Part shown: in pieces, positions 23,408 to 33,100 of the stretch
Layout: each line of letters starts with the position of its first letter
How positions within the stretch are numbered: position 1 is the stretch's first letter
Assembly (NCBI GenBank): GCA_964515555.1
Contig: CAZEVY010000034.1
Location: forward strand, 1 to 46,091
Origin: CAZEVY01 sp964515555
GTDB lineage: Bacteria > Acidobacteriota > Terriglobia > Bryobacterales > Bryobacteraceae
Length of the DNA stretch: 46,091 bases
Reading direction: 5' to 3'
Notes under the pieces: generated by a model
Told to the model about the DNA's origin: nothing
What the model saw: the letters and a program-made list of their open reading frames with translations, nothing else
Databases searched by the model: none
Program-made: the position numbers and the translations under genes

Positions 23408-23802
23408 AGGTGCTGTTCGTCTGCTACGCCAACGCGATCCGGAGCCAGATGGCGGAGGCGTTCGCGCGCGCCTACGGCTCGGACGTGGTGCAGCCGGCGA
23501 GCGCGGGGATGTTCGCGGCCTGGGCGGTGGCGCCGATCGCCCGCGAGGTGATGCGCGAGCGGAACCTGAGTCTCGACGATCATTTCCCGAAGAGCATCGA
23601 GGAGATGGACCCGAACGGCTTCGACCTGGTGGTGAACATGAGCGGGATGGAGCTGCCGCGGTCGGTGACGACGGTGGTGCGCACCTGGGAGGTGCGGGAT
23701 CCGGTGGGGGGGAGGGAGAAGGAGTATCGCGCGACGGCGGACGACATCGAGCAGAAGGTGATGAAGCTGATTCTCGAGTTGCGGGCGGCGGCGAAGAAGT
23801 GA
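23404..23802 (+). CDS. Low-molecular-weight phosphatase/arsenate reductase-like protein
   Basis: 132 residues from GTG at 23404, chosen because it overlaps the pdxT stop as GTGA; GTG at 23392 is an in-frame alternative. The N-terminus VLFVCYANAIRSQMAEAF contains the CX5R phosphate loop (Cys7, Arg13) with the Asn seen in thioredoxin-coupled arsenate reductases. DLVVNMSGMELP and TWEVRDPVGG, with the DP pair that supplies the general acid in the family, follow. It is in the LMW-PTP/ArsC superfamily. The second and third redox cysteines of classical ArsC are not visible, so phosphatase activity or a divergent reductase are both possible. Confidence 0.8.
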   Translation: MKVLFVCYANAIRSQMAEAFARAYGSDVVQPASAGMFAAWAVAPIAREVMRERNLSLDDHFPKSIEEMDPNGFDLVVNMSGMELPRSVTTVVRTWEVRDPVGGREKEYRATADDIEQKVMKLILELRAAAKK

Positions 23803-23834
23803 GTGCGGGTGCGCCGGGCCATGACAAAATAAGA

Positions 23835-24422
23835 ATGAGCTTGGATAACACCGCCCAGCCCTCCTCCGGAAACCTCACCGTCCTGCTCAACCGCGCCGGG
23901 CAGGGCGACCGGGCCGCGCTCGACGAGCTGTTGCCGCTGGTCTACAACGAGCTGCGCCGCGTGGCGCGTCACAAGATGGCCGGCGAGCGGCCGGGCCACA
24001 CGCTGGGCGTCAGCGGCCTGGTCAACGAGGCGTATCTGAAGCTGATCGGCGGAGAGAATCCGGACTGGCGCAGCCGGGAGCACTTCTTCTCGCTGGCGGC
24101 GCGCGCGATGCGCCAGGTGCTGATCGACTACGCGCGCAAGCGCGGCGCGGCCAAGCGCGACCACGAGCACACCACCATGGTCGACGTCGCCGACATGGAC
24201 CTGCATCTGGAGGACCTGCTGGCGCTCGACCAGGCGCTGGAGCGGCTGGCGCAGATCGACAACCGCATGCGGCGCGTGGTGGAGTACCGCTTCTTCTGCG
24301 GCCTCACCGACCAGGAGACGGCGGCGCTGCTGGGGGTCACCGAGCGCACCGTGCAGCGCGAGTGGATCAAGGCCCGCGCGTGGCTCTACGAGGAGCTGTA
24401 CGCGGAGAAACGGCAGCCCTGA
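23835..24422 (+). CDS. ECF sigma factor of the kinase-associated (TIGR02999/ECF43-like) type
   Basis: 195 residues. Region 2 runs from about 20 to 100 (LVYNELRRVARHKMAGE, LVNEAYLKLIGG, HFFSLAARAMRQVLIDYARKR) and region 4 from about 130 (RMRRVVEYRFFCGLTDQETAALLGVTERTVQREWIKARAWLY, in two blocks). In place of the acidic DAED stretch of ordinary ECF factors it has HTLGVSGLVNEA, with Ser60 where the kinase-activated ECF43 factors carry a phosphorylated Thr. No anti-sigma gene is nearby; instead a Ser/Thr kinase starts 5 bases after its stop. Activation of the sigma factor by that kinase is therefore the natural inference, following the EcfP/PknT precedent in Vibrio. Confidence 0.88.
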   Translation: MSLDNTAQPSSGNLTVLLNRAGQGDRAALDELLPLVYNELRRVARHKMAGERPGHTLGVSGLVNEAYLKLIGGENPDWRSREHFFSLAARAMRQVLIDYARKRGAAKRDHEHTTMVDVADMDLHLEDLLALDQALERLAQIDNRMRRVVEYRFFCGLTDQETAALLGVTERTVQREWIKARAWLYEELYAEKRQP

Positions 24423-24427
24423 AGACC

Positions 24428-27217
24428 TTGGACTGGCAGCGCGTCTGGGAAGTCTTCGAAGGCGCCATCGAGCGCCCCGAGGCCGAGCGCGCCTCCTGGA
24501 TCGCCACGGCCTGCGGCGCCGACGCGGTGCTGCGCCAGCGCGTCGAGAAGCTTCTCCAGGCGCACGAGAAGCCGGGCGGCGGCGTGCTCGACCGCCCCAT
24601 CCGGTCGGTGCCCGATCTCACCTGGCTGGATCGTAAGAGCCCCGCGATCGACCGCTTCGGCCCCTACCAGGTGCTGGAGGAGATCGGGCGCGGCGGCATG
24701 GGCATCGTCTACCGCGCGCGCGACACGCGACTCGGGCGGATGGTGGCGCTGAAGGCGCTGCCCGACGCGGTGGCGCGCGACGCCGACCGCATGCGGCGCT
24801 TCGAGCGCGAAGCGCAGATCATGGCGGCGGTGAATCATCCCAACATTGCCGCCGTGTACGGACTCGAAGAATCCGATGGCATCCGCGCGCTGGTGATGGA
24901 GCTGGTGGAAGGTCCGACGCTGGCCGACCGGCTGGCCGGCAAGCCCATGCCGGTGGCCGAAGCGCTCCCGATCGCGCGCGAGCTGGCCGAGGCGCTGGAG
25001 GCGGCGCACGAGCGCGGCATCGTGCACCGCGATTTGAAGCCCGCCAACATCAAGGTGACGGCCACGGGCGACGTGAAGGTGCTCGACTTCGGACTGGCCA
25101 AGGGCATCGACGTGGAGGCCGCCACCTCGAGCGATTCGGGCCCCTCGGCGCCGCTGGCGCACAGCGCGACGCCGTCGGGGGTAATCCTCGGCACGGCATC
25201 CTACATGAGCCCGGAGCAGGCGCGCGGAAAGCCGGTGGACAAGCGCACGGACATCTGGGCCTTCGGCGCGGTGCTCTACGAAATCCTCACCGGCAGGCAG
25301 GCCTTCCGCGGCGACAGCATTTCCGACACTCTGGCGTGCGTTCTCAAATCCGACCCGGATTGGAGCGCGCTGCCGGAGGCGACGCCGGCGCCCGTGCGGC
25401 GCATGATCGAGCGGTGTCTCGAGAAAGACGCGCGGCGGCGTCTGCGCGACATCGGCGAGGCGCGCATTCTGCTCGACGAGATCCCTCCGGTGGATGCGGC
25501 CGCGACGCCCCCGCCTCCGCGGCGGCGGGTCTGGATCGCGGCGTTGGCGGCCGCCATCGGTGGGGCGGCGCTGGCGTGGCTGGCGATTCGGGCCGCGCCC
25601 GATGCTCCCCCGCCGCTGCGGAAGGTGGAGCTTTCTATCGCGGGCGATTTCCGCGATCCCACGATCGCGCCGGACGGCCGCAAGATCGCCTACGTGGCGG
25701 GAAACCGTCTCTTCATCCACGACCTGACGCAGTTTTCGGCGCGCGAAGCGCCGGGGAGCGAGGGCGCGACGGGCGTGTTCTGGTCGCCCGACAGCGCGCA
25801 TGTCGCCTACGTTTCGGCGGGCAAGCTGTGGCGCGTGGCGGCCAGCGGAGGCGGGGCGCGCATCATCTGCCTGGTCCCGGCGCAGTACGAGGGCGCGGGC
25901 GGCGCCTGGCAGCCGGACGGCCGGATCGTGTTCAACACCGGCGGTACCGGACTCTCGTGGGTCTCGGCCGACGGCGGCGACCCTGCGGCGGTGCTTCAGC
26001 CCGACAAAAGCTCCGAGATCGATTTTCACAACGCCAGCCCGCTGCCGGAGGGCCGCGGCGTGCTGTTCGTCGCACACCGGCGCGCGGGGCAGGACACGAT
26101 CGCCGTGTTCGCCGGCGACGCCCGCACCGACATTCTGAAGGTGGAGGGACAGACGCTGGAGAATCCGGTCTACTCGCCGACCGGCCACATCCTCTATCAC
26201 CGGGCCACGGGCAATCCCGGCGTGTGGGCGCTGCCGTTCTCGATCACCGCGCTGCGCGCCACGGGCGAGCCGTTCCTGGTGGTGGCGGGAGCTCGCGCGC
26301 CCAGCGTGTCGCAGGAGCCGGAGGCGCCGACGCTGGCGATGATTCGCGGCGCGGGACGCGCCTCGACGCGCCCGGTGCTGATCTCGCGGCAGGGGAAGAT
26401 CGAGAAGGAGATCGGAGATCCGCAGCCGCACACGCGCTTTTTCGACCTGTCGCCGGACGGCGCGCGGCTGGTGGTTTCGGTGGCCGACGCAGGATCGAGC
26501 GACCTCTGGATTCACGACCTGGCTCGGGGATCGCGCACTCGGCTGGCGGCGACGCCGGAGCCGGAGACGTTTCCCTCGTGGTCGTCCGACGGGAAGCGGT
26601 TGGCGTTCCGGCGGGGCGCGCACATCGTGGTGAAGGAAGTGGAGGGGACGGGCGAGGTGGTCACGAAGGCCGACGGACTTTACCCGGCGTTCACTCCCTC
26701 GGGCGACGCGCTGGTGTTCGCCGCGCCCGGCGCCAATCCCGCTTTCTACGACCTGTTCCGCATGCCGCTCGGGGGCGGCGCGGCGGCGGCGGTGATCCGC
26801 TCCGACGCGCGCAAGTCGTGGCCGCGCGTCTCTCCCGACGGCCGGTATTTCGCGTACATGTCGGACGAGTCCGGGCAGTTTCAGGTGTACATGTCGCAGT
26901 TTCCGGCGGGGACGGGAAAGTGGCAGGTGTCGGTGGACGGCGGCGAGTGGCCGGCGTGGAGCCGTTCCGGCGGCCTGCTCTACTACGTCGATCCGCGGCG
27001 GGGTCTGTTTGAGGTGGCGGTGGCCACGGACGGCGTGCCGCGCCTGGCGCCGCCGCGCAAGCTGTTCGACCGCCCGGCGCGCACCGAGGAGGCGTTCGCG
27101 GCGTCGCCGGACGGGCGGAGCTTCGTGATGCTCCAGGCGGTGGAGGATCAGCGCCGGCCGGGGTCGGTGACGCTGGTGGAGAACTGGTTCGCGGAGTTTC
27201 GCCGCGCGGCGCGTTAG
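24428..27217 (+). CDS. Ser/Thr protein kinase with membrane helix and PD40 propeller, partner of the ECF sigma factor
   Basis: 929 residues using TTG at 24428, where the conserved N-terminal module of this family begins (DWQRVWEVFEGAIE, then RQRVEKLLQAHE). GTG at 24362 is an alternative that would overlap the sigma gene by 61 bases. Kinase domain about 78-345: IGRGGMG, Lys109, HRDLKPAN with Asp202, DFG at 220-222, GTASYMSPEQ and DIWAFGAVLYEILTG. A membrane helix at about 368-387 is followed by PD40/TolB-like blades (APDGRKIAYVAG, FWSPDSAHVAYVS, LSPDGARLVVSVAD, SWSSDGKRLAFRR, VSPDGRYFAYMSDESG). The propeller probably faces outward and senses an unknown signal; the sigma factor is the obvious substrate. 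Confidence 0.92.
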   Translation: MDWQRVWEVFEGAIERPEAERASWIATACGADAVLRQRVEKLLQAHEKPGGGVLDRPIRSVPDLTWLDRKSPAIDRFGPYQVLEEIGRGGMGIVYRARDTRLGRMVALKALPDAVARDADRMRRFEREAQIMAAVNHPNIAAVYGLEESDGIRALVMELVEGPTLADRLAGKPMPVAEALPIARELAEALEAAHERGIVHRDLKPANIKVTATGDVKVLDFGLAKGIDVEAATSSDSGPSAPLAHSATPSGVILGTASYMSPEQARGKPVDKRTDIWAFGAVLYEILTGRQAFRGDSISDTLACVLKSDPDWSALPEATPAPVRRMIERCLEKDARRRLRDIGEARILLDEIPPVDAAATPPPPRRRVWIAALAAAIGGAALAWLAIRAAPDAPPPLRKVELSIAGDFRDPTIAPDGRKIAYVAGNRLFIHDLTQFSAREAPGSEGATGVFWSPDSAHVAYVSAGKLWRVAASGGGARIICLVPAQYEGAGGAWQPDGRIVFNTGGTGLSWVSADGGDPAAVLQPDKSSEIDFHNASPLPEGRGVLFVAHRRAGQDTIAVFAGDARTDILKVEGQTLENPVYSPTGHILYHRATGNPGVWALPFSITALRATGEPFLVVAGARAPSVSQEPEAPTLAMIRGAGRASTRPVLISRQGKIEKEIGDPQPHTRFFDLSPDGARLVVSVADAGSSDLWIHDLARGSRTRLAATPEPETFPSWSSDGKRLAFRRGAHIVVKEVEGTGEVVTKADGLYPAFTPSGDALVFAAPGANPAFYDLFRMPLGGGAAAAVIRSDARKSWPRVSPDGRYFAYMSDESGQFQVYMSQFPAGTGKWQVSVDGGEWPAWSRSGGLLYYVDPRRGLFEVAVATDGVPRLAPPRKLFDRPARTEEAFAASPDGRSFVMLQAVEDQRRPGSVTLVENWFAEFRRAAR

Positions 27218-27231
27218 AGGATTGACGGGCG

Positions 27232-27258
27232 CTGGTCCGCTCCCTTTGGTCGCGGCTC
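27232..27258 (+). repeat. Copy of the dispersed CCGCTCCC-TTT-GGTCGCGGCTC element
   Basis: Identical over 27 bases to the copy at 17337-17363. It fills the space between the convergent kinase and tldE genes, and its last two bases are part of the tldE stop codon. Confidence 0.85.
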
Positions 27259-28609
27259 AGAAACGGGTCACTTCGGTGAAGGGGAACGCGGCGACCTTCA
27301 TGGCGGGGACCACCATGTCGAAGCACTCCTCGCCGGAGGCGCGCACGGCCGGAGACAGCGCCTCGACGCGGTTCAGCATCTCGATTACGCTCACATTGAA
27401 GCGGTAATTGCGCGCGCCACAAGCGATCTCGCCGTTCTCGATGAGGAACGTACCGTCGCGCGTCATGCCGGTCATGATCTTGGCGTAAGGGTCGACCTCG
27501 CGGATGTACCAGAGGCGCGTCACCAGGATTCCGCGCGGCGTGGAGGCGATCATGCGATCGAGGGGCGTATCGCCGCCGGCGATGACGACGTTGGCGACGG
27601 TCTCGCCCGTCTCGCTCGGGGGCGGCAGTCCGTGCCCGGTCGACGCCCCGGCGTGCTTGAAGGCGTTGGCGCGCGAGCGCGCGAGATCGAGCGGAGTCCC
27701 GCGGTCGACCAGAGTGAGGCGCGTACGCGGGACACCCTCGCCGTCGAAGGGGGCGCCGCTCTGGAGCGGGTGACGCACGTCGTCGTGCATCGCGATGTTG
27801 GCGCCGAAGACGCGCCTGCCGAGGCGGCCGTTGAGGAAGCTGCGCTGGTCGTCCATGGCGGCGCCGGAAAAGTCGGCGAAGATCTGGCCGACGAGATCCA
27901 GCACCGCGGCGGGTTCGAGGATGGCGGTGTATTTGCCGGGCGGAAGCTCGCGGGGCGCGCGGGAACGAACGGCCTTCTCCACGGCGCGGCGGGCGAGCGC
28001 GGCGGGATCGATCGCCGAGCGCGAGACGGCGGTGGCCTTGGCCCAGCCGGAGCTGTCGGCCGCCATGGCGGTGATGGAGAAGCGCGCCATGGTCTCGCGG
28101 TGGATGGCGAAGACGCCGCGCGTGTTGGCGACGGCGTGCAGGTGATCCTCGGTGGCATAGATGCCGGCGGCAGTCTGGCCGGCGGCTTCGACCAGGGAGA
28201 CGGCTTCGGCGACGGCGCGGGCGCGATCGCCGGGTGTAGCCGCGGCGGTGGCGGGGTCGTGGCGGTCGACGGGGTCGACCGGCGAAGGGCCGGCCATCTC
28301 GGGAAGCGCGTCGTCAGGCTCGGCGACGCGCATGGCGGCGACGGCTTCTTCGACGGCGCGGCGCAGGGACTCTTCGTCGAAGCGGTTCGTGGTGGCGCGC
28401 GCGGTGCGGCGATCGGCCTGGACGCGGACGGAGACGTATCGGCCGAGCTCGGCGACGTTCTGATGGATGCCGTTGTTGGCGAAGCGCGTGAGCGCCTCGG
28501 CGGAGGCGCCGATGAGCAGCTCGACATCGGCGACGCCATGGGATCGCGCCGCCGTCGCGGCGAGGTCGAGCAGCCGGCGGCACTCGCCGGGGGCGATCAG
28601 CTCAGTCAC
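27257..28609 (-). CDS. tldE: TldE/PmbA-type subunit of a TldD/E protease
   Basis: 450 residues. The N-terminal domain with SHGVADVELLIGASAEALTRFANNGIHQ and VQADRRTARATTNRFDEESL matches the TldD/PmbA fold. The C-terminal part has YTAILEPAAVLDLVGQIF, a DQRSFLNGRLGRRVFGANI region, TLVDRGTPLDLARSRANAFKHAG, VVIAGGDTPLDRMIAST, RGILVTRLWYIREVDPYAK and TGMTRDGTFLIENGEI. It lacks the HExxxH motif, as TldE subunits do. With TldD it forms a heterodimeric metalloprotease that in other bacteria cleaves unfolded peptides and RiPP leader peptides. It follows tldD by 4 bases. No peptide-modifying genes are nearby. Confidence 0.9.
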   Translation of the reverse strand: MTELIAPGECRRLLDLAATAARSHGVADVELLIGASAEALTRFANNGIHQNVAELGRYVSVRVQADRRTARATTNRFDEESLRRAVEEAVAAMRVAEPDDALPEMAGPSPVDPVDRHDPATAAATPGDRARAVAEAVSLVEAAGQTAAGIYATEDHLHAVANTRGVFAIHRETMARFSITAMAADSSGWAKATAVSRSAIDPAALARRAVEKAVRSRAPRELPPGKYTAILEPAAVLDLVGQIFADFSGAAMDDQRSFLNGRLGRRVFGANIAMHDDVRHPLQSGAPFDGEGVPRTRLTLVDRGTPLDLARSRANAFKHAGASTGHGLPPPSETGETVANVVIAGGDTPLDRMIASTPRGILVTRLWYIREVDPYAKIMTGMTRDGTFLIENGEIACGARNYRFNVSVIEMLNRVEALSPAVRASGEECFDMVVPAMKVAAFPFTEVTRF

Positions 28610-28613
28610 GGGG

Positions 28614-30083
28614 TCATTCCCCGGAGGCTTCTCCGTAGCCCCCGCCGACTTTGATGTTGCGGAATCGCGCCGGGGCGGCGCCGTGGCCGGTGCCCATGAC
28701 CTGCTCGGGCTGTCCCTTGCCGCAGTTGGGGACGCCCCACAGAGTCCAGTGCCCGGGGCCGGCGATGGCGTCGCAGGAATTCCAGAACTCGGTGGAGATG
28801 CCGCTATAAGTGGGGTTCTTGAGCATGCGCACGCGTTTACCGTTGCGGATCTCCCAGCCGATCTCGCAGCCGAACTGAAAGTTGTAGCGCTTGTCGTCGA
28901 TGGACCAGCTTCGGTTGGTCTCCATGTAGATGGCGCGATCGACGCCGCTGAAGACCTCCTCGAGGGACTGCTCGCCGGGGAGCAGGCTGACGTTGGTCAT
29001 GCGGATGAGCGGGATGCGATTCCAGCCGTCGGCGCGCATGGTCCCGCTCGATCGCGCGGCGCCGACGGCGGCGGCGGTCTCGCGCGAGGTCATGTATCCG
29101 CGAAACACGCCCTCGCGAATGATATCGGCGCCTTGGGCAGCGACGCCCTCGTCGTCGAAGGCGAAGGTTCCGAGGCCTGGCCCGTGATCGAGGCGCGCGT
29201 CGCAGACGACGTTAACGATCGAAGAGCCGTAACGGAGCCGATCGAGCTGGTCGAGCGTGAGGAAGCTCATGCCGGCGTAGTTGGCCTCGGCGCCGAGCAC
29301 GCGATCGAGCTCGATGGGATGCCCGATGGACTCGTGGATTTGGAGGCCGAGCTGGCTGCCGTCGAGGATCAGGTCGAAGACGCCCTCGGGGCACTGGTCG
29401 GCGGAGTGGAGCGCGACGGCCTCCTCGGCGACGCGAGGGGCGTTCTCGAGCAGCTTCAACTCGTCGACCAGCTCGTAGCCCTTCAACTGGTATTGGCCCC
29501 CGAAGGAGTTCGGATAGGACCGCTTCTGAATGTCGTCGTTGCGGAAGCTGAGGGCGGCGAAGCCGGCGCCGGTGACGGTGCGGGTCTGGTCGATCCGGCT
29601 TCCCTCGGTGGAAGCGAAAAGCTGGCGCTGGCGCGTGAAGCTCATGTTCGTCTCGGTCATGGTGACGCCGGCGGCGCGGCGAAGCTCGGCGTCCACCGCG
29701 AGAAGGAGGTCGAGCTGTTGGCCGGAAGGCATCGCGAAGGGGTCGATCTGGCACGGCGAGATCCAGACGGCCTGGTGGGGCTGCTCGGGCGCGAGGACGA
29801 CGGGCGATTTCCGCGCCAGGCCGCTGGCGCGGGCGATGTCGGCGGCCAGGGCGGCGGCGGCCTCGATGCCGGTGGCGGTGAGGTCGTCCGTGGAGGCAAA
29901 TCCCCAACATCCATCGACGAGCACGCGAATCCCGGCGCCGAGTGACTCCTCGGTCGACAGGTGACCGATCTTGCCGCTCTTCGTGGCGATGGAGCGGTCG
30001 CGGCATTCGACGATGCGCACGTCGGCGTAGGCGGCGCCGCGGCGGGAGGCGGCATCGAGGGCGTGTTGTGCGGCGTGTTTCAT
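28614..30083 (-). CDS. tldD: TldD metalloprotease subunit
   Basis: 489 residues. The metal motif HESIGH (His250, Glu251, His255) in LQIHESIGHPIELD, the downstream AFDDEGV region and the closing PNCGKGQPEQVMGTGHGAAPARF block, containing the conserved Cys, identify the catalytic TldD subunit. The N-terminal domain (AYADVRIVECRDRSIATKSG and SLGAGIRVLVDGCWGFAST) matches the family. Upstream of tldE with a 4-base gap, so the two are co-expressed. Cleavage of small peptides inside a TldD/E cage is established for the family; substrates here are unknown. Confidence 0.95.
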   Translation of the reverse strand: MKHAAQHALDAASRRGAAYADVRIVECRDRSIATKSGKIGHLSTEESLGAGIRVLVDGCWGFASTDDLTATGIEAAAALAADIARASGLARKSPVVLAPEQPHQAVWISPCQIDPFAMPSGQQLDLLLAVDAELRRAAGVTMTETNMSFTRQRQLFASTEGSRIDQTRTVTGAGFAALSFRNDDIQKRSYPNSFGGQYQLKGYELVDELKLLENAPRVAEEAVALHSADQCPEGVFDLILDGSQLGLQIHESIGHPIELDRVLGAEANYAGMSFLTLDQLDRLRYGSSIVNVVCDARLDHGPGLGTFAFDDEGVAAQGADIIREGVFRGYMTSRETAAAVGAARSSGTMRADGWNRIPLIRMTNVSLLPGEQSLEEVFSGVDRAIYMETNRSWSIDDKRYNFQFGCEIGWEIRNGKRVRMLKNPTYSGISTEFWNSCDAIAGPGHWTLWGVPNCGKGQPEQVMGTGHGAAPARFRNIKVGGGYGEASGE

Positions 30084-30126
30084 GGGTGTCGCGGGCGCGG
30101 TTGGTTTGAGGCGCGGTGGGGCGCGG

Positions 30127-33100
30127 CTACGGGTTCACGTTGATGGTAGCAGTCCGGGTTACTCCCCCGTAGGTGGCGGAGATGGTGACAGTGCGCGAGG
30201 AGGCGACGACCGTAGTCGCCATGGTGAAGGTGATGTTGGTCAGCCCCGCGGCGACTGTCACGGTCGGCGGCGGAACCACGGAAGGATCGGAGCTGGTGAC
30301 GGTCCAGACGGCGCCGCCGGGGGGCGCGACGCCGTTAAGGGTCACGCGATTGTTGGAGACGGAGTTTCCACCCTGGACCGACGAGGCGCCCATTGTCACC
30401 GACGAGGCGACGAGCTTGTTGACTGTGAGGTTCACGGTCCTGGTGACACCCCGGGTCGCGGAAATGAGCACGGTTCCGGACGGCGCTCCGGTCCAGGTTG
30501 TCGGGAAGGGAATCAGCCCCGAGTTGTTGCTGCCGGCGGCGAACGACACAGCGGGCGGGGGAGAGGCTCGGCCGGGATTGGCGCTGGAGACCGCGGCCAC
30601 CGCTCCGCCAGCCGGCGCTGGACCGTCGAGGTAGACGCGGACGCCGCCGGGGCTGCCCTCGGTGACCGACGTCGGCGACAGCGCCACGGTTGAAACGTAC
30701 GGGGGCCTGACCGTAAGCAAGGCGGTCTTCACGCTGCCGTTGTAAGTGGCCGTGATGGTGGTCGTCTTGTTGGAGGCGACTGGCCAGGAGGTGATCGCAA
30801 AATTATTCGAGTTGGTGGCGCCGGCAGCCACGGTTACGGAGGCCGGGACGGTGGCCACCGACGGATCGGAGCTGGCAAGTGTCACGATAGCCCCTCCCGG
30901 CGGTGCGCCGGTGTTCAAGACGATGCGGTTGCTTCCCGAGGCCGCGCCCCCGGCCAATGCCGCGGGCACGGTCAGAGTCGACACCAGGATCGGGTTAACG
31001 GTCAGTGTGCCGGACTTGCTTACGCCGCCGTAGGACGCGGTGATCAGCACGGGCGTCGACGCGGAAACCTGAGTGGTGGTGATCGTGAAGTTGGCCGAGG
31101 CAGCGGCCCCGGCGGGAACGAGCACGGTGGCGGGCGGCGAGGCGACACCGGGATTGGCGCTGGTCACCGACACCAGCGCTCCGCCCGGGGGCGCGGGTCC
31201 ATTCAGGGTCACCTTGTTCGAGCCGGTCGATCCCGGACCGTAGGCGCTGGATGGCGAAACACTGATCGACAGAGCGGCCAGCCGGTTGACGGTCAGGGTC
31301 GAGCTCCTGGTAGCGCCGCCGTAGTTCGCCGAGATCACAACCGAGGTTTGCGCGGCAACCGCAGTGGTGGTCACCGGGAAGGTGGCGAAGCTGGCGCCGG
31401 CGGGCACGGTTACGGTTGACGGGACGGCCGCCACGGCGGGATTCGCGCTGGACAGCGAGACCACGGTGTCCGCGGAGACGGCAGCGCTCATACTGACCCG
31501 GCTGGCCGAGCTCGATGCGCCGCCGGCCATCGAGTTCGGTGAAAGTGATATCGAGGAGAGGCTCGAGGGGGTCACCGTCAGCGTGGCGGACGCCGAGGAG
31601 CCCGCGTACGTGGCGGTGATGGTCACCGGCGTGGAGGCCGCGACCGCCGAGGTGGCGATGGTGAAGTTCGGCGAGGCTGTCGCCCCGGCCGCCACTGTTA
31701 CCGTGGGCGGCACGGTCGCCACGGCTGGGTTGGAGCTCGCGACCGCGACGATGGCTCCGCCGGCCGGCGCCGGACCGTTCAGGTTGACCTTGTTCGCCGT
31801 ACCGGAGGTGCCGCCGGCGACCGTGGATGGCGAAAGCGCAACGCTCGCGAGCGCCAGCGGGTTGACCGTCATGTTGGCCGACTTCGTGACGCCGTCGTAG
31901 GTGGCCGACACGGTGGCGGTTGTTGCTGCTGCGACGGCGTTGGCGACGATGGTGAAGTTCGCCGAGACGGTCGCCCCGGCGGCCACGAAGACGGAGGGCG
32001 GGACGGTCAGCGCGGGGTCGTTGGACGCCAGGGCGACGGTCGCGCCGCCGGCGGGGGCGGCCTCGGCCAGGGTGACTCTGTTGGTGGTGGTGGAGGCGCC
32101 GGCGCCGATGGTGGTGGCGGCGAGCGAGAGAGTCAGCACGGTGCTGAGCTTGACGGCCGCGGTTCCGAAGCGCGTAGGCTGGTCGACGCTGGTGGCGGTG
32201 ATGGTGATGTTCTGGATGCCGCTGAACGAGGAAGGCGCGGTGTAGACGCCTGCGGCGCTGATGGTCCCGGTGGCGGGCGAGCGCGACCAGGTGACACCGG
32301 GTCCGGCGCCAGTGACGGTCGCCGAGAAGGCCTGCGACATCGACTGCGCGAGCGTCCTGGTGGCCGGCGAGACGGTGACGGTGACGGCCGAGAGATTGAA
32401 ATCGAGGTCGGCCGTGGCGCCGTCGCCGACAGTTACCGGCGTCGCGGGCGAGGCTGGGTAGCCGGCGGCCGAGGCGGTGACCTGGTATGCGCCGGCGGGA
32501 ATCGGCTGGGTCTGGTAGTTGCCGGCTGCGTTGGTGACGGCTCCGGCGAGGTATCCTCCGACGCCTGTGAGCGAGATCTGCGCATTGGCGATCGCCGCGC
32601 CGCCGTTTCCGGTCACCGTGCCGCCGAGTGCGCCGAGCGCCTGCATGACGAGGTTGACGGTCTCGGTGACGCCGGCGGCGACGTTTTGGCCCGAAGAGGT
32701 CCCGGCGATTCGTCCGAAGGCCGAAGCCCGGAGGTCGTATGTCCCGGCGGGAACGGCGACGGTGAAGACGCCGCTGGAGTCGGTGAATCCGGCCGCCTTG
32801 ACCAGCCCGCCCTGGAGCACATCGACGACAGCGCCGGCTGCGGGAAGGCCGGCGACGGTGACGACGCCGGTGAATCGTCCGAGGCCGACGTCCATCGGAA
32901 TCGTGACCGCAGAGTCGGCTCCGGCGACGACCACGGCGGGAACGGTCTGCGCGGGAAGTCCCGGAGCCGTCGCGCCGATCTCGTAGAATCCCGGCGGAAT
33001 GTTGTAGACGCGGAAGAGGCCGCTGGTACCGGTGGTGAGGTTGACGCCCGCGAGTGAGATCTGCACGCCGGCGAGCGGCAGTCCCTCGTCATCGACGGCC

